Of a DNA stretch of 64,000 nucleotides, positions 46,301 to 59,167 are shown piece after piece. Every line of letters begins with the position of its first letter. The first letter of the stretch is position 1. Location: contig CM063114.1 of NCBI GenBank assembly GCA_031841125.1, positions 6,138,001-6,202,000 of the forward strand. Reading direction: 5' to 3'. This DNA comes from Acanthococcus lagerstroemiae. Lineage: Eukaryota; Arthropoda; Insecta; Hemiptera; Eriococcidae. Below the pieces are notes generated by a model. It saw only the letters and a list, made by a program, of their open reading frames with translations, did no database searches and was not told the origin of the DNA. Both the position numbers and the translations under genes were made by a program.

Positions 46301-46686
46301 CTTTCAAGATTCATGGAGCAGACTGAAACAAACGATATTTCTAGACTCTTTCTGGCTAACATAAGGTTCTTCACAATTCATTCACAAAGCGGTTCAAGAA
46401 TCTTTAGAACACTTTTTCAAACTAGTTTAGTACTCGCTAAAACTATTCAAGGCCTGGTATCGACTCCTGAAGACAATTTTTTAACGAAGGATAGTATTTT
46501 TCCTGTATGGTGTACTCGTACACTGTAATAGCCTCGAAATGTCGAATTTATTCGCAGTATTTTGACTAGCATACTTTTGCATTCAGGCAGTGATTGTAAG
46601 CTTTTGAAAATTGTTGTTCAAATACTAAATCTACAATTTTTGTCGAATAAAAATATCGCTTGAATAACTTAGTAAAATTCAATTAT

Positions 46687-46930
46687 TATGTATTTTGGTC
46701 CTCCAGCCCGGATACTTTCTCGATGATATCACAATCCTTCGAGGAGCTAGCGAGGCGGCGGACAAGACTAACATGAAGAATGGGTGCGAGAGCTCCTTTT
46801 CCCTCTTTTAACTGGACAATTATGCCAGAAAATGGAGATATTCAATCTTTATGCATGTTGGTCCTCTCGGCCGGATACTTTTTCAATGACGAAATCACGA
46901 ACCTTCGAGGAGCGAAGAAAACTACAAACA
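46687..46930 (+). repeat. ~160-bp direct repeat
   Basis: TTGGTCCTCCAGCCCGGATA near 46693 and TTGGTCCTCTCGGCCGGATA near 46858 are each followed by CTTT, a ~30-bp stretch and CCTTCGAGGAGC. Two units only; no function suggested. Confidence 0.6.
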
Positions 46931-48429
46931 GGATTGGCAAAGTCAAGGTGTATGATCCATTCCTCTTCTATTCAAAAAAATCGGGAAATTCTAGCAGTTA
47001 GGGAAAACGGATGACATATTTGTTTGTTGGGATTTTATTAAATTTCTTCAGTCCTGTTCCATTATTCTCAAATTCTTCATAAATGAAACGTTTTGGCGCT
47101 GGCTACGCCGTCATTTTCTGCAAATGATGCAGCCTTCGAGCTGGAAACTAGTGGGAAATAGCGATTTACGACAATTAGTGTTCGATGGGTAAGTGCAGAT
47201 TTAGGGAAAATACACGACCAAATTCTCGCAGGTATGCCTTTACATTAGCGAGCCCCGACTCGAAATCGAACTTCTACGCGAACTTAGTGTATTCGAGCCT
47301 AAAGGTCGGTAAGGTGAACAAGCGATAGAGTAGTAATTTCGATTTCCTTGAGTATGCGAGTCTATACACATCGGAACGTCTTCATATCTGCATCAACAAC
47401 CGTACACCTATATAAACTAATACCGGAAAGTACAAGATTTTACATAATGCATTACATAACGGAAAGGGCCGAGAAAGTTCGAACCTTTGAGTTATCTTCG
47501 CGTTCTCTCGCGAGAAAAGGGAGATTTCTAGCAGTCGCCTAAACTTTGCTGTGCGCGCGAGTTAATTACAAACTTCCAGCAAAATTACAGACATCTACTT
47601 TGCATATTTGTAATTATGTGAAACTTTACCTTATCTTAATTTAATACGGCTTTAATGCGTTTACAAGTTTAAGCGCAGAACTAAATGTACAAAAGAAATT
47701 TATATGTTAGTTTTACAATTTTCGGTTTTATTACGACGTCTAGGACACCCTTAAACAGAATCTTATTACGGCACTCATACCTGAAGAACATGTAGCAGCC
47801 GGTAAATTTTGGGAGATTCCGGGCGATATCAAAGCGCATAACTAAAACAGTTTTTCGAGACTTCGTACATTATTCTTCGGTAATTAGGTACATAATGTTA
47901 GTCGTATACGTGTAAACAACGTTAATGCTAGTTTATTTAGCAATAGTTCGTTTAATTAATTTCTCATCTTGTTCGTCTTTTAAAAATGTATCAGGTGTCT
48001 TATAGTTCGTACTTCGAGTATTAATTAATTCCACGTTGAACCTCTACTTTGGAAAAGCGACTAAGAAGGAAATGCTCTTTAATTTTATATAACCGAATAG
48101 CTTCATGACTTATCTTCGTAGTTCACGTTGTATAAGTAGCTGTAGTTGTAGGCTGCGACCTATAGTATCAGTTTCAGGGGTAGTAGTAAAAAAAAGGGGG
48201 AGTTCGAGAACAGTCAGAATGGAAGCAGACTTCTACCACGTTCTGAGGATTTAGATGTGACGTTTCCAAGTTGCACAGATCACTGGTAAGGAAATTGTCT
48301 CCTAATCAAGAACTTCGGATTTTTAAGGCCATAAGTGGTCCGTTATCAGCCCTTTGTATCAAAAAGAGCAAATAAAATTCTTGGAAGGCTTCAATAGCGT
48401 ATATTAGATTTTTCTGACAGGAAGGCAGG
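46931..48429. other. Unique-looking DNA, no supported gene
   Basis: AT-rich sequence without recognisable coding or repeat features. Confidence 0.5.
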
Positions 48430-48800
48430 GACATATCAATAAGCGGAGGGGGGAGTTTCCCCCGTGGGAAATTTTCAATTCAGCAGCTGAGAAGATTAAG
48501 TACTTCTGTCAGACGGAGTTGAGAAATTTCGATAGAGTTGGGAAAACCCAACAAGTGGAAAGGTCGGAGTTGGGAAACTTTTCGGTAGAGATGGACACAT
48601 CCAATAATTTAAAAGTTTTTTTTTGTTTTTTTTTTTTGCTGAGATAATTTCATACTTGGGAATTTTGAGCTGAGGAGTTGGGAAAATTCAACAGGTCAAA
48701 AGTTTTCCTTTTTCATTTTTTCATTTTTTTTTTTTTTTTTGCTTTGATACATGAGAATTTTGAGTTAAATCAGTTGGGACTTTCACATTCCCTCATTTTT
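48430..48800 (+). repeat. Family B element, copy 3
   Basis: GAGTTGGGAAAACCCAACAA, GTTGGGAAAATTCAACAGGT, poly-T tracts and GCTTTGATACATGAGAATTT recur as in the copies at 2.0 and 11.8 kb. It ends GTTGGGACTTTCACATTCCC, equivalent to copy 1. Confidence 0.7.
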
Positions 48801-49090
48801 CCAGAAAAATCAATTTGGCCCCTCAGGAGGAGGAAAAGTTAAATTTGGGGTCCAAAACGAATTCAGACCAAGAATCTGGCTGATTTTTCGAAATCTGCGA
48901 CCCAAAATACTTCTATTCTCGATACTCTATTCAATTTTTTTTTGGCAAAATAAATTTGGTCCCTCAGAAGAAGAAAAGGTCATATTGGGGCCCAAATCAG
49001 GATCGAATCAGAAATCTGTTGCGATAATCGTAATTAGTGACCTAACATAACCGTATTTTGATACTTTGTCCACTATGTTTTCAGTTAGGA
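48801..49090 (+). repeat. Family C ~150-bp dimer, copy 1
   Basis: Two units each contain TTTGGCCCCTCAGGAGGAGG or TTTGGTCCCTCAGAAGAAG, then GGGGTCCAAAAC, CAGAAATCTG-like text and ATTTTGATACTTTGTCCAC-like text. The same dimer lies at 54340-54605. Confidence 0.6.
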
Positions 49091-49468
49091 CATTAAAGTT
49101 AGTAGCAGGCTCCAGCATCCCCCATAAGGGGAGGGGATTCTTTCCATGATAAACTATGTCGAATGTTAACAAAAGAATAACCTATCGTGCTGCCCATCGA
49201 TTCGACAATTTATTCTGAAAATCTTCAAAAAGGGGAAATTAACTCAGGGGCATCGCTGTTTTTTGTGTTTTTTTTTTTTTTTTTTGGGGGGGGGGTAATT
49301 TTTTCAGTAGTGTTGACCTACATTCATCGACGTTGGTGGACTTTTTGGGGAGAGGGGTGTAGTATGTTGGTCTAACAGTCATTAAAGTCTGGTCATTTAA
49401 AAATTTAAGAACCTGCGAATTATATCATGAAAGAGAAAACAAAGAATTTAGAATTGGAAAATTCTATT
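49091..49468. other. No gene; homopolymer T/G run
   Basis: A T run followed by a G run at about 49268-49295 generates a glycine/phenylalanine-rich spurious frame. Nothing else recognised. Confidence 0.5.
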
Positions 49469-49476
49469 ATAATGAC

Positions 49477-50097
49477 CAGGGCTGCAATTTTTATGCGAAT
49501 GCATATTTTCATCTATGGCGTACAGGTGGTATAAGTTTCGAAAGATCTTCACGAATCACAGAATTCTGAATCAAATGAGCAGCATTTCATCCTGCATCTT
49601 TTGGCATTTACCGCGTATTTTGCACCAATGCTGCTTATTTTCCAATTTTTTTCCCGAAAAAATTATTTTTTTTAGCGTTGAGAATGATGTCCGACTCAAA
49701 AAAAAATTGTGAAGGCTTAACGGTTAATGGATCAGTAGAAAAGCTTTTAGAAAAATATGTTCTTTTGCACGTAAGATAACCTTTCTCCTGCCCGCATCAC
49801 ATTCATCAATCATCAAGAAATTACGAATAAGTGCATATCTCCTGGGTGCATCTCCTATTAAAAGAAGATTGGACTCTTAAGGAGACACTTTGCTGGATCA
49901 TTTTGAAACATGATAAAAATTGTCTGAGCGTATCCAACTTAATTTTTCTTTTGAAACGATATACCCATATTGTATTTACATATTTACGCATATTTTACAA
50001 TTTTGGCGCATATTTTCGGTATTTTATTAAGATTGAATTCAGTGCATAAAATATGCGCATATTTCGCTATTTTTTGTGCATAAAAATTGCAGCCTTG
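49477..50097. mobile_element. hAT-type MITE with 8-bp duplication
   Basis: The element begins CAGGGCTGCAATTTTTATGC and ends GCATAAAAATTGCAGCCTTG, near-perfect TIRs of about 20 bp, continued inward by GCGAATGCATATTT / AAATATGCGCATATTTCGC. The flanks ATAATGAC (49469-49476) and ATCATGAC (50098-50105) match at 7 of 8 positions, the hAT duplication length. The 621-bp interior has no transposase. Confidence 0.85.
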
Positions 50098-50105
50098 ATC
50101 ATGAC

Positions 50106-52889
50106 GTTGACTATAAATCGAAATATCAGCTTACAAGGAGTCTTCGCATGTATGCCATGCTCATGTGAGTCGTGTGAGACGTGATCACCACGGGCATATT
50201 AAGGTAGGTGAGCTCAATAAGGCCCTAATTTAAGGTCTCGGCTGTCCAGACTTTCATGTAAGTGATTTCATGTTTTTCCTTCTTTGTGTTATAGTCGTCG
50301 ATTGCAATATTTGAGAATTGGCCAGCTAGACATTTTTCTATACTGCTCCACGTTCCTCAGATCTTCTAATAAAAATAAATTTTTTTTTTCAAAACTTGAT
50401 AAGGCCAGCGCACCAAAGAAGGCTGGGCCTATAACCTTATAAGACCCAACCTAATACCTGATAAGCCTGACCTGAAATTCGTCAAAAAAAAAAAGTTAAG
50501 CATGGTTCACATAGAAATTTATGAGCAAGTTATACCTGAAATGATAATCAATTGATCTTACCAGGCTGGGCCTTATTAGGTTACATAACACTATTTTTCG
50601 TGAGTATCGCATACTTCGGTTCCAAATTGCTGAAATTTCACTTTTCTGGCGTCGATCGTTAACCAGCTACCACTACAACAACTATCCAATGTTTGATTTC
50701 TGGATAAATTTATTCCATTTCCTTGACATAATACTCGTAAATCCTCAAAGTTGCACAAAAAACATATCGTTGCAGTTTATACGTTTAGAAAATCGTCAAC
50801 CGGCATATCTCGCACCACCAGTGGACTAATATCTGATAAAAACAAATAGACAGTGTTGCCATATCATGACGGAACAATTTTGCTACACGTTTTAATGCAG
50901 TCTAAAGCATAGCAGTCAAGATCGGTACATTGGGCCTTATATTGTGGATCCGGGCTTTATCGGGCTCATCTACCTAATGGAAGAAAATTAGGTTTCCCCC
51001 CTCCCCTGAAAATGTAGTATTACAGATGAAGAAGTATATTTAGCTTTAGTTTATTATTTTAGCGCATTCATAACAAATGGGAGGGGGGGGGTGAAGGTCA
51101 TTTATTTTCAGATTTCGATTTTGTTAGACACTCTGTACCCGTATATTGCAAGTTAAGTGTATGGTACGGTACTATTAATTGCAGTATCACACGGCACTAT
51201 TTCGTTTACAAATTTTTTATAACAGCAAGTACCTATACATATAATTATTGGCCTTTGAATTTGGGGGGGGGGGGTAATTTTGATCATTTCTACCACCTAC
51301 TTTGGTGGGAGGATTACCCGTCTACCTCCCCCCCCCCAGCGACGCCCATGAATTCACTGTACACCTGGTACAATCAGTAAAACAGTTCCGATTACGTTTT
51401 ATCCGACTTTCCCCTATTTTCGTCAAAATATCTGTGACCTTTCTCGTTTCTGTGACTTCGAATGAACTAATCATAGCACACATGACATACTGGACGATAA
51501 TACGCATTTATAGTTCTCATTTACAAGGGCAACAAAAGCAAAATAAATTCAAAGGTTTCGAATACAGTGCAGCTCGGCCGTAGCTAATGAATTCAAAGTT
51601 TTGTTATAAAAATCCGCTCTCTTTATTTGATGCAAGAATGTATCTCTTGTCGAGAAACTGTGAAGATGTTGCGATTTATGTGTAGCATTTTAAATGGAAA
51701 TTTAAACATATTATCTGGGCACGCAAAGACTCGTAATATATTCCCCCGCCCCCGGTATTTTCATTCGTCAAATATTCGCTTTCATTTTGTGTCTTTCGGC
51801 GAAATACGCGTATACAAAGCCGCCTCGTGCGCTTACCGCTGTAAACTTTGTAAATACATTTAAGCTCGTTGCACGACAACACGTACCCGGATGCGAATTA
51901 TATTTTTATGGCTGTAAAGTCGTTAAAGTTTGCATTTTTGAAAGACGGCGACAAAAAAAAAGTAGTAAATTCGTTTCCCGCAAACTCGTCCGTCGTAGCT
52001 CTCTGTTCAAGACGATATCGAAGCATCTAAAAATTTCTTATATACGTATATATGCTCAGAAGTGCTCTTATTCAAAATGTTTTCCTCTCTGAAATTTTTT
52101 ACTTATCTTCTGGCAGCATGCGAACGAGAGAATTTTTCAGTCTGCAACGACCTTTCAACCGTCTCTTCATATTTCACGAATACGTACTCCAGCAGGTTTT
52201 CACAAAAACGGAATAAGTTCGAATATTTTCAAATAAACGACAGTATAAGTGTTTTCGAATGGAGATGTTGAGAATGGAAATACTTCTCTGAATTTTCGGT
52301 TTTCAAAACAGCTGTATTTAACAGGCCTGTTTATGTTTTCTAGACTCAAACGCGAGCACGCCGGTATAAATTTCCGGACTATGATTTTCCCTATCGACTA
52401 TACACATTTCAACAATATTCTAGTTGTTTTAATATTTTTTAACCTTCTTTCTTCAACCTTGTCGCGTAAACATAATTATTTTTCGGTCGCCTATTTCCAG
52501 TTCTTCTATAAGTGAAAGTTGAGCGACTTTGGAACACCTTCATTATTTTGTCAGCAGATTGGACCATTCTGTTGACGTATCATTAGTTCGTTACTAAACA
52601 CACGAGGAACATTTTGCTCGATGTACCGATGTTTGTCTTTGAAGTGTCAATTATCGGGTAGTTTATACCGAGGTAAATGCCATGAAACGACGTACTATTT
52701 CCGTCGTAGCTATCATTTTTTTTTTTTTTTTGACAATCGTATCGTGCTTTCGCACATTTGGTTCAGGTATTTTAAAAATTAATAGTGTCCTGAAAATGGT
52801 CTCAAAACCCGTACGCCCTTCGTAGGGAACGAATTATTGAATTAAAGATACCTTCCTTTATCGTACATCCAAGTTTAATAACGTTTCCA
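50106..52889. other. Mostly unique DNA, no supported gene
   Basis: Includes poly-G/C runs at about 51080 and 51263 and several 60-100-codon open frames (51302-52515) without domains. No convincing exon. Confidence 0.5.
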
Positions 52890-53085
52890 TAAAACGGGGT
52901 AACTTTGATCACTTCTTACCATATTTCTATCTCTCTCTCTCTCAACGAGTTAAAGGGTTCGAAAAAAAGCTTCCGCCCACGGTTATTACTTAACAAGTTA
53001 TCAATTGCCGCAAGAAAGAAATTTTAGTTCATAGTGTACTTCTGTAGGAGCGCTCAATGGGTTGGGGTAACTTTGATCACCCCAC
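52890..53085 (+). repeat. GGGGTAACTTTGATCAC direct repeat
   Basis: The 17-bp word occurs at 52896-52912 and again at 53064-53080. Close relatives occur at the start of family A (2479) and in the TIR of the 59.2-kb element (GGGGTAACTTTGTCGAT). It may be a shared transposon end motif. Confidence 0.5.
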
Positions 53086-53279
53086 TTTTTTCATCAGAAC
53101 ATGAATCTATACCGCGAGTATAACTAAAACATCAAATTTCAACTAAATCGGCCGACGTTTAAAAAATTGGTCAAAAAGCTATTTAAAAATATCGTGAGAA
53201 TAATTTTGTCCGTGTAAGGGAAAAAATGAAGATCCACAAGAACTTCATTTCTTTCCTCGAAAAAAGGAAAGAATCTGCA

Positions 53280-54000
53280 AGGTTTTCTGACTTTTGAACA
53301 TCATATGTTGTGGTTTAAAGCCCATTAAGACTCAATTAAAATTTTCTGAAAATCATTCAAAATTGTAAGATGTGTAAACATTTCATTGAGATTTTGAAAA
53401 AATTCATTCACACTCTATTGCTAAGAAAAGTCATTAGAGAATCACAGAAGATTTGAAGAACTTAAAACATTAAAATTAATTGCAGCAATTTGTTAAGCTC
53501 CATGAGACGCCTAAAACTTTGAAAAAAAAAATCGTTTCTCCATTTTTCCGAATGAGAAGAACTTCTTTAATTTTCCTGGAGTAATGGAAAATATTTCACC
53601 TTTTTTAATCAGGGAACAACATGAAAATTCTCCCTCTCTTTTTCTCAGTGTGAAGACCTATGTTCCTATATTTGAAAAAAGAGTGGAGAAAATTTTCATA
53701 AAATCTGAATGAAATGGTTACAAATCTAACAATCGTGAGCGTTTTTTAGGAAATGTGAAAAGCATTCTAATGACCATTGAGCAAAATTTTGATTGATTTT
53801 TTACAAGTCTTACCGAGTATTTATACCTAGCTTACTGAAAAGTCTCCTGAAGCTAACAAATTTCTTCAAGGCTTACAGTTTTCAAATCTTTAGATATTTT
53901 TCAGCAAAACCGAAGTCCTAATGGATTTATCAGACATTCTCAATAAAGTTTTTACAGGTCTTTACAGTTCTGAATGGCGAGTCTTCAGAGTCTTGAAATA
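53280..54000. repeat. Weak family D-like stretch
   Basis: Scattered AAGACTC, GAGTCTT and TTCAAGG words suggest a heavily eroded relative of the GACTC arrays. Periodicity is poor. Confidence 0.3.
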
Positions 54001-54339
54001 GGTGATCGTTTTTTCTTTTCAGCAGAAACGGAGTCTTGATGAATTTTACGCCTCAACTCAGTGTTAATAAACAGAACTTCATTTCCTTCTCTAAGAAAAA
54101 CTTTGAAAATTGAGAGATAAGAAATCGGTTTCTTTTCTCAAGGAAATAGGAGAACTGCTTTCTCCTTCTTGAATGAGAATAATTTTATTCATTTTAAGGA
54201 AGAGCGAAGGTCTTATTCAAGAAGAGATAATTTCCTTCTCCTTTTGCAAGGGAGTAAATATAGAATGGACCAAAGTTTTTCCTTTCCTTATTTTATCAAG
54301 GAAGAGCATGGGTCCATGTTCTAATTTGGCAACATTTAT

Positions 54340-54605
54340 GCTCTTTGGAACGGGAGAAAAGTCGAATTTAGGGCCACAATCGAGTTCGGATCAAAAATGT
54401 GACTGAACTGTCAAAACCTGCTATCCAAAGTACCCCTATTTCGATACCTTGTTTAACTTTTTCAGCAAAATTAACTTGACCCCTGAGAAGAAAGAGTCAA
54501 ATCTGGGGGCAAAATCGGGGTCGGATTGAAAATTCGATGCAATATTCATGATTTGCGATTCAAAATACCTCCTATTTTGATACTTTGTTCGATATGTTTC
54601 CATTC
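54340..54605 (+). repeat. Family C dimer, copy 2
   Basis: AATTTAGGGCCACAATCGAG and AATCTGGGGGCAAAATCGGG units, each ending CCTATTTCGATACCTTGTTT or CCTATTTTGATACTTTGTTC, parallel the block at 48801-49090. Confidence 0.6.
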
Positions 54606-54689
54606 AAGATTTTTGCTTATTTATTTATTTATTTTTTGTTTGTAACTTAAATAAAAAAATTTTGTACCCATTTGAAGCACATTCCGGCG

Positions 54690-55205
54690 CCAGTGTATAA
54701 AATTTATGAGACTCCTTAAAACGAAATAAGATTCATTACTATTCATTTAGGACACTCTCAGATGTGTTCGAGACTCTCTGAAGCTCTTTTTCATGATTCA
54801 TTGGCTGTTTAAGATATTTTACGACTGTTCCAGACTTATTAAGACTATTCCAGACTTGATCAAGATTTATACTGATTCTTCCTACTTGCTTACAACTCAC
54901 TGATGTTCTTTATTACTCGTCCATGCTTTTTTAATCAGCTAGGACTATTCTAGATTCTTGTAACACTCTGCATGACATTTCCATTTACTAAAGACTCATT
55001 AAAACTCTTCTAGACTTGATGACTACGACGTTTTAAAACTTCTTAAAAACTCCCGTCTAAGATTCGCAAAAACCTGTTTACGACTGTAAAATTTATTTAC
55101 ATTCGCTCGAAACTTGCTAAGACTCTTCGAACATCGTTTACAACTTTCGAGATTTTTGCGCGTAGTTGTTTAAGATTCGTTAAGACTCTCGAAGACTCTT
55201 GTATG
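54690..55205 (+). repeat. Family D GACTC array
   Basis: AGACTTATTA-AGACTATTCC-AGACTTGATCA near 54835-54865 shows 10, 10 and 11-bp spacing. Related words continue to about 55200. Confidence 0.6.
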
Positions 55206-57071
55206 TATTCCTAAAACTTAGTACGATTTCATTTTCGAGGAGTTTTGAATTTCAATTTTTTGGTCCGAAAGAAGCAATTGCCTTCATCGCTTCCTACATG
55301 TACCCGTGCCTGTCTAACCCAGAACAACTTTCGATTAAAAATATTCTCTTGAGACCATTTGAGATTTCAGTTAAAAACCAATTTTGGAGGATTCGACCCT
55401 CCAACTTCGGAGAAACGGGCAGAAGGATTAAATTAGGACGTTCAGTATTTTGAGTACACCATCCTCCAGTGTTACGTAAATTTCCTCTTACATTTCTACG
55501 AGCTGACAGAAAACTGATGTCGACAAGGAAAATAGGAAGCCGACGGGCAAAAAGAAAATTCCCAGACTAATTGTTTTCCTCGATGTTAAATGGCCGCAAA
55601 ACTGATTTCATCATTCGCTACACTCATAGAAACTTATCCAAAAGTGATATCCTTAATCGATTTTATCGTTCAAATTAAGGCTGTCCGATATTTAATGTAA
55701 CAGTTCAATTATATCGCTCTTTGGTACATCTGCCAATCCCTAAGCTACTTGACACGGAGTATTTTTCCAGTTCCCGGCCGTTTAGTGCCGGTTTTTTTTT
55801 GGCAATCAAAGTTTATTATTCGAGCAAATAAACTCGAATCCGCTTATGCAAGCAAGAACAAAGGTAATTAGAGAACACCGAAGCTTAAAACTTTATTACA
55901 CAGCGGCTTACACCGAGAAATTAATTTTTCGGATGATGTAAACCGGCGTAATTATCTGCAATGTAACAACCGATAACCTATTTAAACTGATGTCAATTTC
56001 TAAGGCAAGTGTCATTGTCGCAATTCTGGAACACTACAGAAAACCTGGTTTCTCTATCGATTCGCTTTCGAAATGGATTGTACGCGATGTGTAACAAAAA
56101 CATCAAAAAGCTTTTTTTACCCCAGCACTGCGAGAATGAAAAAGATTGTAATTGAACGCAAAAACAGTCGAAGCTTTGTCAAAAAGGCGAAACGGCTCGA
56201 GGGTATTCGTTAATTAGTCTAGTAAATTAATTACGACTGCATCAAAAATAATGAAATTTTATCGCATGAAATCATATACGTAGCTATTTTGATAATTAAA
56301 TTCGGCGCGCAATATTCGCCACACCCAATTTTAAAATTCATTTATCGTTGATATTCTCTTTTCGTCGGTACGCACTGAAAATTTACGATCATCCAGCGCT
56401 TTGTGTATGGTTTCAACGCTTAAAATGGAATTTCGTGTCATATCAAGAACTCGTCAAGATTTGTCGAGAAAATGAGAAACATTTATGAAGAGCAACTCTG
56501 CGATATGATCGTATACATTTTAAATTTCGACCAACTACTCGTGCAGATTTGAAATCCGAAGCAGACAGATATTTTTCTGAGTCGGCCAGTACTTGAAAAT
56601 ATCGCGAAAGGGTGGCGCGCCTTACTCTAGGAATTTTTAATTAAATCGAAGGTTTTACAGGAATTGAAGAAAAAGAGCAGAAATTTTAATTAAACTTTCA
56701 TTATTTATTTTGCCACCAATGGAACATTCAATTTTATTCCTTCGGTGTCGTGAATTACTAGAAAGACGAATTTTAATGATGCTGTCTAAAGAATCAAATT
56801 ACGTTATACGCGATGATGTGGTGTTTGTATGTTTTTCACACACGGAGTCTTCCATTCTCGCACGTGATTGCAAAACTCAACTGATTTACAAAATGAAATA
56901 CAATCTGAAATCGATCGGAGAAAGCTCGCCAATGGGTAAAGGTTGACGGGTTTTCATCAAAATAAGCTCGAACAAACTTGACAAGAATCAAGGAAACATG
57001 AAGGACAAGACAATTAAAAGACTTATGATGGACTTTAGACGTCGGTTTAAAACATCATCATGCAATCTAAG
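55206..57071. other. Unique-looking DNA, no supported gene
   Basis: No recognised coding domain or repeat. Open frames are under 90 codons. Confidence 0.5.
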
Positions 57072-57359
57072 CAGTGGCGGATCTATAAGTGGGGGGAGAG
57101 AGGTTTGGACACCCACCCCCCTTCGGGCCGGAGAAGAAAAAAAAAGTATTGCGAAAGCACAGTTTTTCTCCTGTTTTTGAGTATCTGCAGCACTACAGTC
57201 TACAATGTTCATTTTGAAACGATTTAATCGCATTATGAAACTTGTCTTCAGAAACTATTTAAAATGACATATCAACCCGGTTTCTTAGGGGCGGAGGTGG
57301 AAAAAGTTTTATTTTCAAAACACCCCTCCCCCCTTGGAAAATTTCTAGATCCGCCACTG
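57072..57359. mobile_element. hAT-type MITE (CAGTGGCGGATCT)
   Basis: CAGTGGCGGATCT at 57072 and AGATCCGCCACTG ending at 57359 are perfect 13-bp TIRs. The flanks AATCTAAG (57064-57071) and AATCCTAAG (from 57360) are a near-exact 8-bp duplication with one added base. G-rich and C-rich subterminal stretches are typical of this MITE type. Confidence 0.8.
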
Positions 57360-57636
57360 AATCCTAAGATTAAAAGTATTCTCGAAAAATTATCACCAAT
57401 TCCAGGAATTTGTTTCAGATAATCCAAATTATCTCAAAAAATGTTTCAACTCGACCGGACAATATTAACCTCTCTGCTTCACGGGGATCAAAGTTTTGCT
57501 TTGGTCAGAATTGGTAATCTGAATAAAAAATACCGAACAATGAAAAATTTACCGACTTTGATAGAACTCGGGTACAATGCCAGCGTTGCCACAACGATTC
57601 AACGGTTGAATATGTCAACGGTTGAATATGTGTGTC

Positions 57637-57895
57637 CAGTGGCGTAGCCAGGGGGCGGATGCCCCCAAGGCACCTGAAATTGAATGTAATATATGCAAAA
57701 GTGAGCAATTTTTCGCCTTTAAAACACGTTTTTTTCGAAAAAAAATTTGCACGGGCACTAATTTTACCTTCATGTTTTATACAATAGTCCTCTAAAATCG
57801 GCAATTTAAAAAAAATACATCAATTTTTGACTTTTTCTCCATGGAAAATCTTACTTTGCCCCTCCCCCTTTGGGAAAATCTTGGCTACGCCACTG
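57637..57895. mobile_element. hAT-type MITE (CAGTGGCGTAGCCA)
   Basis: CAGTGGCGTAGCCA at 57637 and TGGCTACGCCACTG ending at 57895 are perfect TIRs. The flanks TGTGTGTC and TCTGTGTT match at 6 of 8 positions. The interior GAAATTGAATGTAATATATG and CAATAGTCCTCTAAAATCGG is shared with the 38.4-kb element. A 16-bp tandem duplication (CAACGGTTGAATATGT) lies just to the left. Confidence 0.8.
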
Positions 57896-59165
57896 TCTGT
57901 GTTTTTAGCTATGAAAAATTTTTGAATTTCAATGTACCTCTCCAGATTTACATAAGAAGTCAGGTTTTGCGGCACTGAATAACGAAAAGCAATGTAAGTC
58001 CAGAAATTCACGAAATCATATTTTGAAGGGAAGCAATTCTGGGAACACGTCCGGGAAAACCAATTTAAAAATAGAAAAGGGTGCTAAAAATTTTCATTTT
58101 ATTACAAAATTATAAGAACTGTGGGGTAACATGATGTATTGGTTCTTTTTATGTCGTATATTATTTAGCTCTTTTACCACACCCCTAACTATTTACAGAC
58201 CCCGAACCTCGAAACTTAAATTACCTTAATTATCTTAACATTATTATAATGAGGCTTCGGATACTTAAGGGCTAAATTTTAACTTCCCGGCTACACTTGT
58301 ATTGCAATGGCACTCGCCTAGATATCGAGGAATACGTTTTTTAATTTGTTGTTCAACAGTCTGGAACCCTATCTTACCCCTCCCAGTCAATGTAGGAATA
58401 AGGGTTGGACGGCATTAGATAGGGCATAGAATGTAAATTTCAAAAATCATTTGAAAATTCAAGAAATCGTATCCTGACGGGTAGCAATTTGCAAAAATCA
58501 TTTTAAAAATGTGTAAAATCTAATACTTAATTTCTAGAACATCAACACTAGTCCAATTTTTCATTTTTGGATCACATTTTTTCGCTGGTCTTCGAAAAGC
58601 CAAGGTTTTCAAAATTTTTCTGAACTTTACATTCTTTGCTCTATAAATGTCGCCCAATTAACCCAGGAGGGGCACGAAGGAATCATAAATTGTTGGATGA
58701 CCAAATAAAAAAACATTTTTCGATATTTAAGCCGATGAAATTACGAGTCAAACTTCGAATTTAAAATTTAGCGGGCGACGTATAATCCTTATAATTTAGA
58801 ATTAAACTGATGAAATTGTAAATTTTTTTTTTAAGTTTTTAGTTCATTTTTTCGATATTCTGTATGAATTAGAAAAGAGAAAAGGTATGTAAAAATTCCA
58901 AAGTTTTGTATTGCTAAGAAAATCACCTTTTTAACGTTTGACTTGTTGTTGTGGCAACACTGTCGACCGTCGAGTATAAATGGATACAATTTAACAAGCA
59001 TAATGTACTGACCTCAGACAACAAGTAACCCGAGTTTCATCAAATCCAGTAATTTATAAGGATTTTTTAAATTCATATTTCACATGACTAGTTTTCTGAG
59101 CTTTGTCCCCCGTGGGGTACTAATTAGTACTATTTGATCGAGTTCTTCGAACATTAAAAAAAAAA
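57896..59165. other. AT-rich DNA, no gene seen
   Basis: No recognised feature. Confidence 0.5.
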
Positions 59166-59167
59166 TA

